A stretch of 64,000 nucleotides of DNA, taken from Lachnoclostridium phytofermentans ISDg (GTDB lineage Bacteria; Bacillota; Clostridia; Lachnospirales; Lachnospiraceae). The stretch's first letter is position 1, and each line of letters starts with the position of its first letter. The stretch is taken from NCBI RefSeq assembly GCF_000018685.1, contig NC_010001.1, positions 4,497,501-4,561,500 of the forward strand. The letters are read 5' to 3'. Under the pieces are notes generated by a model, which saw nothing but the letters and a program-made list of their open reading frames with translations, had not been told where the DNA came from and searched no databases. The position numbers and the translations under genes are program-made. Shown here one piece after another: positions 8,542 to 16,482 of the stretch.

Positions 8542-8611
8542 GAAAACATTATTTTACTTTCATCGAGATGAAACTTCTCATCTAATAGCAAAACATTATT
8601 TTGCTTTCATC
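8542..8611 (-). repeat. tandem duplication of the rpsJ 3' end, period 47 bp
   Basis: On the plus strand 8542-8564 and 8589-8611 share 21 of 23 bases (core AAAACATTATTTT then CTTTCATC). The second block covers the last five codons and the stop of rpsJ, so the first is a copy of the gene end placed 47 bases downstream in the direction of transcription. It sits in the long rpsJ-rplC spacer. Confidence 0.8.
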
Positions 8612-8913
8612 TTAATGTCAATGTACACACCTGCTGGCATCTCTAATCTAGATAATGCATCAACAGTCTTCTGTGTAGGAGCGATGATATCGATTAATCT
8701 CTTATGTGTTCTCTGCTCGAACTGTTCTCTGGAATCCTTGTACTTGTGTACCGCTCTAAGAACTGTTACAATTTCCTTCTTAGTAGGCAATGGAACTGGT
8801 CCACTCACCTTCGATCCTGTCTTCTTTACAGTTTCGATAATTTTTCCTGCAGATGCATCGATTAAATGATGATCATACGCCTTGAGAGTAATTCTCATAA
8901 CTTGATTTGCCAT
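8596..8913 (-). CDS. rpsJ: 30S ribosomal protein S10
   Basis: S10 (NusE) is both a head protein of the 30S subunit and a partner of NusB in transcription antitermination. The real start is the ATG at 8913 (105 residues, MANQVMRITLKAYDHHLID): AAGGAGGCGG lies seven to ten bases upstream and the family starts here, although the frame stays open for 54 more codons. Blocks include VSGPVPLPTKKE and FEQRTHKRLIDI. It is the first gene of the S10 operon, with a promoter about 300 bases upstream. Confidence 0.97.
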   Translation of the reverse strand: MANQVMRITLKAYDHHLIDASAGKIIETVKKTGSKVSGPVPLPTKKEIVTVLRAVHKYKDSREQFEQRTHKRLIDIIAPTQKTVDALSRLEMPAGVYIDIKMKAK

Positions 8914-9218
8914 AAAAAAAGCCGCCTCCTTTTCGCACTTCATTTCAGTACGACAAGTGGTGACTGTACACTCACCCGTGTGTTTCATACTTGTCGGAAA
9001 TATATAACCTAAGACGCAACCCGTCCTAGGTGTCAATAAAAATCGCTTCATCCCGAAAAGCCTTCGTTTCAACACGGTTTATCTGCCCGTAGCAGAACTA
9101 TATTCTTGTACAGTGACTTGTCGCCAGTTTCATAACATGACATTCGCTCCACGGAAAACCTGTATCATTTGACACAGCAACCTCACGTTTCTACGCTATC
9201 ATCGTCACAACAGTAGTT

Positions 9219-9247
9219 ATTATATAATAGAACAAAAATATTTGCAA
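9219..9247 (-). promoter_or_regulatory. promoter of the S10-spc ribosomal protein operon
   Basis: On the minus strand, TTGCAA at 9247-9242 and TATAAT at 9224-9219 are separated by exactly 17 bases. This gives a leader of about 300 bases before the rpsJ ATG at 8913. The leader contains no gene I can support and may carry autoregulatory structure; it does not obviously match the E. coli S10 leader. Confidence 0.8.
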
Positions 9248-9711
9248 GTATTTTTTTATTTTTTCTTTCTAGTAAATTATTTCCTTTATTTGTGTCGAAA
9301 TTCCTTTGTTTACTCCATATAGAATGTCAAAGAATATTTTAATTTTATAATTGGAATTTGATGTAGTCAAAATTGTTTTTCCTTATTACTTCCTATTTAC
9401 ATTACATTTACAAAAATAGTTCCTTTTGATGGCTTATCAAATGCACAGATATTCTTTATTAGTATAGTCAATCCTGATTAGTTTCTTCCTATTATAAGAT
9501 GCATCTTTCATTCTTTCATATAAATGTTTCTTTTATTCAATATAATTCACTTTCTTATTATAATACTAATATCCTGAAAGATTATTTTATCCATTCGTAA
9601 TCCTCCAATAAATCAATATTTCTTTTACACATTGCAGTCATTTATATGGAGCAAGTAGTTACCCCTATTACAATTACCTAGAAACCTCTCTCCTACACTT
9701 TGTACAAAGTC
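9248..9711. other. AT-rich intergenic region upstream of the S10 promoter
   Basis: This stretch of about 460 bases lies between the chemoreceptor terminator and the S10 promoter. It is very AT-rich and I see no gene, RNA or clear repeat in it. AT-rich sequence directly above the S10 -35 box could act as an UP element, but that is a guess. Confidence 0.5.
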
Positions 9712-9744
9712 AAAAAAAGAGATGAAAAAATCATCTCTTTTTTT
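9712..9744 (-). terminator. rho-independent terminator of the chemoreceptor gene
   Basis: The arms AAAAAAAGAGATGA and TCATCTCTTTTTTT flank a five-base loop. Read on the minus strand this gives a GA-rich hairpin followed by U residues, 27 bases after the stop of the gene at 9771. The structure is nearly symmetrical and could work in both directions. Confidence 0.75.
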
Positions 9745-9770
9745 GTATCTTAAACTAACATGCCTTATCT

Positions 9771-12059
9771 TTATACTGTAAACTTACGCATTGCATCTTT
9801 TAACTCTTCCGTACGTAGCTCTAATTCTTGCGTACCTTCCACAAGAGTTTTGGATAGTCCTAACTGCATCTGAGCTGTGTTATTAACAATAGAAGAAGAA
9901 GCTGCGGTTTCCTCATAAACTGCAGAAATACTTTCAATTGAATCTAAAGTCTTTTGTCTGTCTTCATTCATATTTTCAACATTTTCAATTACTTCTTTTA
10001 GATTTGTTAATAGACTATCTACACATTCGCTCATGCTGTGGAATGCTTCCCTAGTTGTTTCTACAGACTTCACTTGAGAAGTAACTTCCGTTTCTGCTTT
10101 TTGCGCTGTCTGTACTGTTGATTCAGTTTTTGTTTTAATATCAACAACAACTTTCTGAATCTCTTGTGCTGCATTTACAGAACCTTCTGCTAATTTACGA
10201 ATTTCTTCAGCAACTACTGCAAATCCTCTTCCGGCGTCACCAGCTCTAGCAGCTTCGATAGAAGCATTTAAAGATAAGAGATTTGTTTGGCTTGCAATAT
10301 CATTAATAATTCCAATGAATTGTTCAATAGACGCAGACTGTTTTTGAAGAGCCTTAATATCAGTCATTACCTGTTGTGTTATTTCATTCGTTGTCTGAGA
10401 TTGTTTTGTTAGCAAGGTCATTGTAGTGATACCATTTTGAATCATCACCTGCGTCTGATCAGCAAGAGTTTGAATCTCGTTAACATTATTATTTACGATA
10501 CCCATCTTATTCGATAGCTCATCCATCTGGTTACAACATAACTGAGCTTCTTCAGCCTGTTGTGCAATTCCGATATCTATCTCATTGATTGCTGTAGTAA
10601 TGTGCTCACTAGAATCGGTCATATCCCTTGATGTCGCTGAAAGACTCTTGGTAGCCTCTGTAACTAAATTCGTAACCTGAACTACTTTGTGAATAAGATC
10701 TCTCGTGTTATTTACCATTTCCTTAACGTTACCGGCAAGCATACCAAATTCATTGCTTGTATGGATGTCCATATCAATGGTTAAATCACCCTCAGATACT
10801 TTGATTAATTTTTTCGAAATACGATGAATACTCTTACCAATCATAATGGATATTAATCCACCCACGAATGCTGCAACAAGGATAGCTATTGCAACGACAC
10901 TAACCGTAACCCCTTTAATGTCACTAGCACTTTTCATTACAGACGCTTTTGGTACTAATGCGCAAATAGAGAATCCTTTTGAACTACTCTTTGCCATCAT
11001 AAAGAGGTAATCCTTTTTATCAACTTTTACATATGTGTTATAGTTACCTTCGTTGTTAGCCATACCTTCTTTATAATAAGTAGTATCGCTAAAGGCAATA
11101 GTATCGCTTATTGCGGAAATTTCTCTACCATCATCCATTACAAAGGAAATATAACTTCCTTCTGCTAATTCAATATCCTGTAAGAGTTGAACTACTTTTT
11201 TCTTACTTAAGTCAATTACGATATAACCATTCTTTGACTTAAACTGTCGGATAAATGTGCAAGCATAATTATTATAGGAAGTTTTTAATTCGTCATCAAC
11301 CATAGCATGACTACCAACCCAAGCAGCTTGATTTTTTGATTCTGTCATTGATGCGGCATCGGTATCCTTCATGGCATCACTAAACCCTATTACTCCCCTG
11401 GTTTTTGTAGATAACACTTTTGCATGGTCTTTTGGTATAATATGTATATCCTGAATGAATTCATTTGCTACTTGTGCAGCTGTTAATTGAGCATAAATAG
11501 CCTGTGTCAACTCATACAATTTTATTTGTTCTTCGTTTTTACTACTAAATATATAACTTGTAATATTATCATTTTGAGACTGCACAAAGGCCTCAGATTC
11601 TAGGGTGCTCATTCCAACATCAATGTAGTTCACCGCCATACCGATTGTTTTTGTTGCAGAATCTTCAAAACCACTTACTAACCCATTCGAAGCTTTTATA
11701 TATGATATTGCCCCAACTATTATGACAAATAAAATCGGTACAGTAAAACCGATAAGCATTTGCGTTCTAATACTAGCAATAACTCTAAAAAACTTACCAT
11801 TCCTTACTTTTCTAGGAACAATATCGACATCATTTTCTATGCCTTCTTTAATCGCCTTCTTTAATTCTTTGTTCTTAAATTTTTGTTTCTTTTTCGTTCC
11901 CTCTGTTTGAAACTCCTCATCTTTGTTACGTTTAAATTTTACTTTTCGTTTTTTCTTTGTTTCTTGTTTCATTTGTTCCATCATAGTCTCATCAAAATCA
12001 ACATTTCCCTTTTTTGTTTTTCTGAGATTACCAAATAACTTTTTGCTCTTTTCAATCAT
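9771..12059 (-). CDS. methyl-accepting chemotaxis protein with a long basic N-terminal tail
   Basis: This is a 762-residue transmembrane chemoreceptor that would signal to CheA/CheW. Order: an unusual Lys-rich cytoplasmic tail (1-96), TM1 (about 101-121), an extracellular sensor of roughly 250 residues with a Cache-like layout (DGREISAISDT), TM2 (about 380-402), a HAMP segment, and a long coiled-coil signalling domain with the hairpin tip IASQTNLLSLNASIEAARAG and GRGFAVVAEEIRKLAE. The ATG follows GGGGGTG. Chemoreceptors normally begin only a few residues before TM1, so the tail of about 96 residues is odd. No other chemotaxis genes are nearby, and the ligand cannot be told. Confidence 0.95.
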   Translation of the reverse strand: MIEKSKKLFGNLRKTKKGNVDFDETMMEQMKQETKKKRKVKFKRNKDEEFQTEGTKKKQKFKNKELKKAIKEGIENDVDIVPRKVRNGKFFRVIASIRTQMLIGFTVPILFVIIVGAISYIKASNGLVSGFEDSATKTIGMAVNYIDVGMSTLESEAFVQSQNDNITSYIFSSKNEEQIKLYELTQAIYAQLTAAQVANEFIQDIHIIPKDHAKVLSTKTRGVIGFSDAMKDTDAASMTESKNQAAWVGSHAMVDDELKTSYNNYACTFIRQFKSKNGYIVIDLSKKKVVQLLQDIELAEGSYISFVMDDGREISAISDTIAFSDTTYYKEGMANNEGNYNTYVKVDKKDYLFMMAKSSSKGFSICALVPKASVMKSASDIKGVTVSVVAIAILVAAFVGGLISIMIGKSIHRISKKLIKVSEGDLTIDMDIHTSNEFGMLAGNVKEMVNNTRDLIHKVVQVTNLVTEATKSLSATSRDMTDSSEHITTAINEIDIGIAQQAEEAQLCCNQMDELSNKMGIVNNNVNEIQTLADQTQVMIQNGITTMTLLTKQSQTTNEITQQVMTDIKALQKQSASIEQFIGIINDIASQTNLLSLNASIEAARAGDAGRGFAVVAEEIRKLAEGSVNAAQEIQKVVVDIKTKTESTVQTAQKAETEVTSQVKSVETTREAFHSMSECVDSLLTNLKEVIENVENMNEDRQKTLDSIESISAVYEETAASSSIVNNTAQMQLGLSKTLVEGTQELELRTEELKDAMRKFTV

Positions 12060-12061
12060 CT

Positions 12062-12199
12062 GTTATTCGCACCCCCGTCGCTTTCGTCTCTACTCTCTAA
12101 GTGCCCTTAGAACTCTTAACGCTAGAATTATGGCACTACCGCCTTTTACGGTGCAAAAAACGCACCTTTTATCAGAAGCTTTAAAGTAACTTCTGATAA
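12062..12199 (-). promoter_or_regulatory. hairpin-rich leader of the chemoreceptor gene
   Basis: In the transcript direction three stems can be drawn: CTTATCAGAAG with CTTCTGATAA (12199-12169), GGTGC with GCACC around six to seven U residues (12166-12150), and AGTGCC with GGCACT (12137-12100). They are followed by AAAGCGACGGGGGTG just before the start. It does not match the c-di-GMP riboswitch consensus as I know it. It could be a regulatory leader or a relative of the repeat leaders described at 27791 and 47535. Confidence 0.4.
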
Positions 12200-12490
12200 G
12201 TTGTATTATCGAAGCATATATTTTTCTTTATTCGACAATATAATTCCAAATGTTTTATAATTATACCACATCCTACCATCATATACAATAATTATAATGT
12301 CTCATATTACAAAACTTCACAATTTGCGTGCATGTTTTCTATGGTTTTAGTATAATATATGTAAATTATATCGCTTTGTACTGTTTTTCTGCTGTTTACC
12401 ATTTAGAATTTGTTAATTTTTATGAATAATGAACAAAACCAAACCTTTTTTAATTAATAATCACAAATCCTCACAATGCAACATATATCT

Positions 12491-12547
12491 AAAAAAAGCA
12501 ATCAAAATATCCTGAATTTTTTATCTTTTTTCTGGATATTTTGATTG
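12491..12547 (-). terminator. terminator downstream of the cupin gene
   Basis: A perfect 14-base stem (CAATCAAAATATCC at 12499-12512 with its complement at 12534-12547) encloses a 21-base AT loop. On the minus strand it is followed by GC and then seven U residues (12497-12491). It lies about 100 bases after the cupin stop codon. The remaining spacer up to the chemoreceptor leader (12200-12490) is AT-rich, with no gene seen. Confidence 0.8.
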
Positions 12548-12586
12548 TCTTTAACTGTATGTTATATAGTAGAAACTTTTTGTTTC

Positions 12587-12628
12587 TTTACATATTCGAA
12601 TTGTTTTTTTACATAAACGAATTGTTTT
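12587..12628 (-). repeat. 21-bp tandem repeat, two copies, after the cupin stop
   Basis: Units 12587-12607 and 12608-12628 on the plus strand share TTTACATA..CGAATTGTTTT with two or three differences. They lie 16 bases beyond the stop codon of the cupin gene, on its 3' side. Confidence 0.7.
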
Positions 12629-12643
12629 TTATTAATACGACTA

Positions 12644-12967
12644 CTACTTTAAGAAGTCTTCTCTCATAGGATTGAATACATCAACTAAGATGCCTTCTTC
12701 TAATGCTGTTACTCCATGAACAGCATCGCTAGGCATATATACACTATCTCCTTGCTTTACAACCTTGGTTTCACCATCGATAGTAAATTCAAAACTTCCT
12801 TTTGCAATATAAGTAATCTGAAGATGTTTATGGGAATGGAAATATCCTTTTGCACCCTTTTCAAATGTAATTTCACACATCATTAATTCATCAGAATAAC
12901 TCAAAATTTTTCTTGTTACTCCTGGTTCACAATCTGTAGCTACGATGTCTTTATTAAATGTAAACAT
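12644..12967 (-). CDS. small single-domain cupin protein
   Basis: This 107-residue protein has one cupin beta-barrel. The two motifs are visible: HSHKHLQITYIAKGSFEF (His residues that would bind metal) and GDSVYMPSDAVHGV. Cupins of this size are often metal-dependent binding or isomerase proteins; the substrate cannot be told. GAAAGGAAG precedes the ATG. It has its own downstream terminator and looks monocistronic. No recognisable pathway partner is adjacent. Confidence 0.85.
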   Translation of the reverse strand: MFTFNKDIVATDCEPGVTRKILSYSDELMMCEITFEKGAKGYFHSHKHLQITYIAKGSFEFTIDGETKVVKQGDSVYMPSDAVHGVTALEEGILVDVFNPMREDFLK

Positions 12968-13054
12968 ATCTCTCTTCCTTTCGCACTCCCATTTTTTCAG
13001 GGTATGATTATCCTCCAGTATAACACTTCTCTTTTTTTACTTACCACTAATATT

Positions 13055-13138
13055 TTGTGATTTCGAGTATCATTTACTTTATTTTCATACAAATGTTTGT
13101 GATTTCATGTATCATTTACTTCATTTTCACACAGACCA
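13055..13138 (-). repeat. 42-bp tandem repeat, two copies, 3' of the methyltransferase gene
   Basis: Units 13055-13096 and 13097-13138 align end to end: TTGTGATTTC, two changed bases, then GTATCATTTACTT and ATTTTCA. The array lies about 52 bases past the stop of the methyltransferase gene in its direction of transcription. No hairpin typical of a terminator was found in it. Confidence 0.8.
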
Positions 13139-13190
13139 TTTCATTTTACTTTCTACATATACCTTTTCTATAAAGGAAGATTCTTAATTT

Positions 13191-14066
13191 TTAGTCTTCC
13201 CATCGTCCTGAAGCACCGCATGGTAACACTAAACCTGACGATGTTACTGGAAGTCCAATTTCTTCTGCATTTACATTACCGCCGAATTTTTTTTGCAACT
13301 CAGTTCCTAGCATATAGGCTAATACCGCTGGTTGAAGACCTGTTGTATAGGAGTTAATCAAATAAAATAACGGTTTCTCGGTTAATACTTCAGTACATAG
13401 TTTTACAAATGGATAAATACTCTCTTCAATCTTCCATATCTCACCCTTTGGACCTCTACCATAAGAAGGAGGATCCATAATGATGGCATCATATCGATTT
13501 CCTCGGCGTATTTCTCTTTCCACAAATTTTACGCAATCATCTACAATATATCTAATTGGGACTTCTCCTAATCCTGAGGATTCCGCATTTTCTTTCGCCC
13601 AAGTTACCATACCTTTGGATGCGTCTACATGAGTAACATTCGCACCTGCTTTCGCTGCTGCTAAAGTAGCACCTCCAGTATAGGCAAATAAATTTAATAC
13701 TTTAATCTCTCGATTCGGATTTTTTTCTTTTTCTTTTCTTATTTTATCGCTAAACCAGTCCCAATTGGTCGCCTGCTCAGGAAACAATCCGGTATGCTTA
13801 AAACTAAAAGGTTGTAAGTTAAAAGTTAACTCTTTATAATGAATCTGCCATTGTTTTGGCAGATCAATAAACTCCCACTCACCACCGCCTTTATTACTTC
13901 TATGATAGTGTGCATTTTTAATTTTCCAGCCACGTTCTTCTTTCTTAGTATTCCAGATTACTTGAGGATCGGGACGCACTAATATATACTTTCCCCAGCG
14001 TTCTAACTTTTCACCGTTAGAAGCATCCATTACCTCATAATCTTTCCATCCATCTGCAATCCACAT
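13191..14066 (-). CDS. class I SAM-dependent methyltransferase (RlmI-like C-terminal type)
   Basis: This 291-residue enzyme transfers a methyl group from S-adenosylmethionine, probably to RNA. The SAM-binding loop is VLNLFAYTGGATLAAAKAG, the acidic residue after strand 2 is in VTHVDASKGMV, and the catalytic-type motif IMDPPSYGRGPKG resembles the (D/N)PP(F/Y) motif of 23S rRNA cytosine and guanine methyltransferases. It lacks the N-terminal PUA domain of full RlmI. The start is the ATG at 14066 with GGAGG five bases upstream; an in-frame TTG four codons earlier overlaps that site and is less likely. The exact substrate is unknown. Confidence 0.88.
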   Translation of the reverse strand: MWIADGWKDYEVMDASNGEKLERWGKYILVRPDPQVIWNTKKEERGWKIKNAHYHRSNKGGGEWEFIDLPKQWQIHYKELTFNLQPFSFKHTGLFPEQATNWDWFSDKIRKEKEKNPNREIKVLNLFAYTGGATLAAAKAGANVTHVDASKGMVTWAKENAESSGLGEVPIRYIVDDCVKFVEREIRRGNRYDAIIMDPPSYGRGPKGEIWKIEESIYPFVKLCTEVLTEKPLFYLINSYTTGLQPAVLAYMLGTELQKKFGGNVNAEEIGLPVTSSGLVLPCGASGRWED

Positions 14067-14407
14067 AAATTCCTCCAACTCTTAGCATCTTATTTACTAA
14101 TGGTTTATTTCTATCAAACATACTATTTAAGTATTCTATACAATCAGCGTTTCCAATATCTTAATGTCCTAATCATAGGAAGTAACATCCATTGCATATC
14201 ACATCTTCCCAAAGTGTCTTCGCCCTCAAGATAAAGTCTATGGAGTAATTTTTCATATAATTTAAAATCTTAAGATATTAAGGACTTAGAATAACTTTTA
14301 TAACATATAGATTATATAGTACTAGCGCAAGTTAAACAAGATTTTTTTGTCCTAATCAAATTTTAACCATTCTGAACTTATTATAAGTATTCTTGTCCTA
14401 TTTTAAC
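14067..14407. other. divergent intergenic region between the methyltransferase gene and pspA
   Basis: This spacer of about 340 bases separates two divergent genes and must hold both 5' regions. It is AT-rich. A motif GTTAAACAAG occurs at about 14332 and again at 14477 near pspA. No gene or hairpin terminator was found. I could not identify a convincing minus-strand promoter. Confidence 0.4.
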
Positions 14408-14436
14408 TTGACGTTTTTCAGTATAAATACTAAACT
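14408..14436 (+). promoter_or_regulatory. possible pspA promoter
   Basis: TTGACG (14408-14413) is followed after 17 bases by TAAACT (14431-14436). The -10 is poor. In Bacillus the equivalent operon is controlled by the envelope-stress sigma factor SigW; I see no clear SigW-type (TGAAAC and CGTA) site, so the control of this operon remains open. Confidence 0.4.
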
Positions 14437-14548
14437 AATAGATAACAGGAGAAAAAGGTTAAACTTCCTTTCCTTTGTTAAACAAGAGAGCTTTTATATA
14501 GTCTCACTTGTCATGAATAAAATATCATAATAAGTGGAGGTACATACT

Positions 14549-15226
14549 ATGGGTATTTTAACACGTTTTAAGGATATCATGTCCGCAAATATCAATGCAC
14601 TTTTAGACAAAGCTGAAAATCCTGAGAAAATGATAGATCAATGTCTTCGTAATTTAAATGAGGATTTAGGTAAGGTAAAATCTGAGACTGCTGCCATTAT
14701 GGCAGAGGAGGCCAGGTCAAAAAGAGCGTTGGATGAATGTAATGAAGACATTGCTAAGATGCAGATCTATGCTATCAAAGCTTTGGAAGCAAATAATGAA
14801 GCAGATGCTAGAAAGTTCTTAGAGCAAAAAGCATCCTTAACAAATAAGTCAGCAGGATTACAACAGGCTTATGAACTCGCTCACACCAATGCTACTAACA
14901 TGAAAACAATGCATGATAAGTTAGTAAAAGATATTAATGAGCTTGAGTCTCGTAAAGACATGATTAAAGGTAAGCTTGCTGTTGCTAAGACACAGGAACG
15001 TATCAATAAGATGGGTTCTTCTGTAGAAAGTGCAAATAATTCTATGGCTAGCTTTGCTAAATATGAGGAGCTTGCAAATAATAAACTTGATGAAGCAAAT
15101 GCGATGGCTGAATTAAATAACTCCTCACCAGAGAATACCATTAAAGATTTAGCTGCAAAGTACAATTCCTCTAGCCCTGATATCGAGAACGAATTGGCAG
15201 CCTTAAAGCAAAGCCTAGGAAAATAA
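14549..15226 (+). CDS. pspA: PspA/IM30 (Vipp1) family membrane-stress protein
   Basis: This 225-residue, almost entirely helical coiled-coil protein matches the PspA/Vipp1 family (MGILTRFKDIMSANINALLD, NPEKMIDQCLRNLNEDL). Family members polymerise on the inner face of the cytoplasmic membrane and stabilise it under stress (ESCRT-III-like). The start is the ATG at 14549 with GGAGG eight bases upstream. The C-terminus is longer than the minimal family, with an Asn/Ser-rich linker (ELNNSSPENTIKDLAAKYNSS). It heads a cluster with ydjG-, ydjH- and ydjI-like genes, the same order as Bacillus subtilis pspA-ydjGHI, but a hairpin terminator separates it from them. Confidence 0.92.
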   Translation: MGILTRFKDIMSANINALLDKAENPEKMIDQCLRNLNEDLGKVKSETAAIMAEEARSKRALDECNEDIAKMQIYAIKALEANNEADARKFLEQKASLTNKSAGLQQAYELAHTNATNMKTMHDKLVKDINELESRKDMIKGKLAVAKTQERINKMGSSVESANNSMASFAKYEELANNKLDEANAMAELNNSSPENTIKDLAAKYNSSSPDIENELAALKQSLGK

Positions 15227-15241
15227 TTCTAAGTAATTGCT

Positions 15242-15280
15242 GCCACAAAGACACTTATCCTGTGCCTTTGTGGCATTTTT
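15242..15280 (+). terminator. terminator between pspA and ydjG
   Basis: GCCACAAAG (15242-15250) pairs with CTTTGTGGC (15266-15274) and is followed by ATTTTT. It lies 15 bases after the pspA stop. It would make pspA the most abundant product and let read-through supply the three downstream genes. Confidence 0.8.
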
Positions 15281-15351
15281 AATGAATGCATACAATTTTT
15301 AGCGCCGGAATACGGCATGTTATCATATTGTATAGAAAGCGAGAACTACTC

Positions 15352-16482
15352 ATGGTAATTCAATATAAATGCCCTAGCTGTGGCGCAGATTTAACATTTG
15401 ATACTACGTCAAAAAAACTTCATTGTGCCAGCTGTGGAAGTTATTATTCCATTGATTCTATGCCTCCCCCTGATATCCCTCTTGGCGAATCAGATGACGC
15501 CCCAAAGGTTAACCCCTTTGGCCCTCAGGATATCTACGAGGAAGCCTCCTTTGATTATAAACAGAAATCTGAATGGCAGCATAAGGATTTTAGTAGTAGT
15601 AAGGTATCTGAGTATCATTGTAAAAACTGTGGTGCTGTTGTTATTACAGACAAAGATACCATTGCAACTTCCTGTAGTTTTTGTGGGGCTGCCGTAGTTT
15701 TAAGCGATCGAATAGAAGGCCAACTAGAACCTTCAAGAATCATACCCTTTAAAATTAACCGCGATCAAGCAACAAAGGCATTCCAAAAGTGGTGTAAAAA
15801 AGGGCTACTAACTCCTACAGAATTTAAACATGCAGACCGTGTAAAAAACATTACTGGTATCTACATACCATTCTGGTTATACGACTTAAATGGAATTGGA
15901 GATATTGATGCAACCTGTACTAAGGTAAGAACTTATACCCGCGGTGACTATATCTATACCGAAACGCAGTATTATCACGTTTACCGAAAGGTTAACCTTA
16001 ATTATTCCAATGTTCCAGCAGATGCCTCTGAAAAAATGAATGACAATTTAATGGATCGTTTGGAGCCTTATCAAAATCATGATTTAATTACCTTCGAAAT
16101 GCCATACCTAGCGGGATATCTTGCTGAAAAATATAACTTTAATGCCGATCAAATCTTTCCGCGTGCTCGTGATAAAGTAGGTGGTTTTGTGGACAATTAT
16201 CTAAGAAATACCATTCACGGATATCATAGTGTTATCACGAACCGAAAAGATATTTCTATCTATAAAAAGAATGCCTATTATACTCTTTTACCGGTTTGGA
16301 TGGTTTGCTATGACTATAAAGATTCGGAACATATCTTTGCTATGAACGGTCAAACAGGGAAGATTGTTGGAAAACCTCCTCTTTCTGTTCCAAAAATGTT
16401 TGCATGGTTCGCTTTAATTGCCTCCTTATCATTTCTGATTATAAAACTGCTTGTTGTTCTGAACGGAGGGCCTTGGTTATGA
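15352..16482 (+). CDS. ydjG: double zinc-ribbon membrane-anchored protein (YdjG-like)
   Basis: This 376-residue protein has two TFIIB-type zinc ribbons near the N-terminus: C7xxC10 with C25xxC28 (CPSCGADL...CASCG) and a second pair near residues 90-110 (CKNCG...CSFCG). A globular region follows (ITGIYIPFWLYDLNG) and a single hydrophobic segment closes the C-terminus (MFAWFALIASLSFLIIKLLV). The start is the ATG at 15352, which begins just before the first ribbon, although the binding site is weak. It overlaps ydjH by four bases (ATGA). By synteny it is the YdjG partner of PspA; its biochemical role is not established. Confidence 0.85.
   Translation: MVIQYKCPSCGADLTFDTTSKKLHCASCGSYYSIDSMPPPDIPLGESDDAPKVNPFGPQDIYEEASFDYKQKSEWQHKDFSSSKVSEYHCKNCGAVVITDKDTIATSCSFCGAAVVLSDRIEGQLEPSRIIPFKINRDQATKAFQKWCKKGLLTPTEFKHADRVKNITGIYIPFWLYDLNGIGDIDATCTKVRTYTRGDYIYTETQYYHVYRKVNLNYSNVPADASEKMNDNLMDRLEPYQNHDLITFEMPYLAGYLAEKYNFNADQIFPRARDKVGGFVDNYLRNTIHGYHSVITNRKDISIYKKNAYYTLLPVWMVCYDYKDSEHIFAMNGQTGKIVGKPPLSVPKMFAWFALIASLSFLIIKLLVVLNGGPWL

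Noticed and set aside
8914..9075. Longer S10 protein with 54 extra N-terminal residues
   Set aside because: The extension has no family similarity and the strong AAGGAGG site fits the ATG at 8913.
12062..12199. c-di-GMP riboswitch before the chemoreceptor gene
   Set aside because: I could not find the conserved core of either known class; only generic stems are visible.
12366..12400. Flagellar sigma factor promoter for the chemoreceptor
   Set aside because: GCGATAT resembles the -10, but no TAAA box lies at the required 13-15 base distance.
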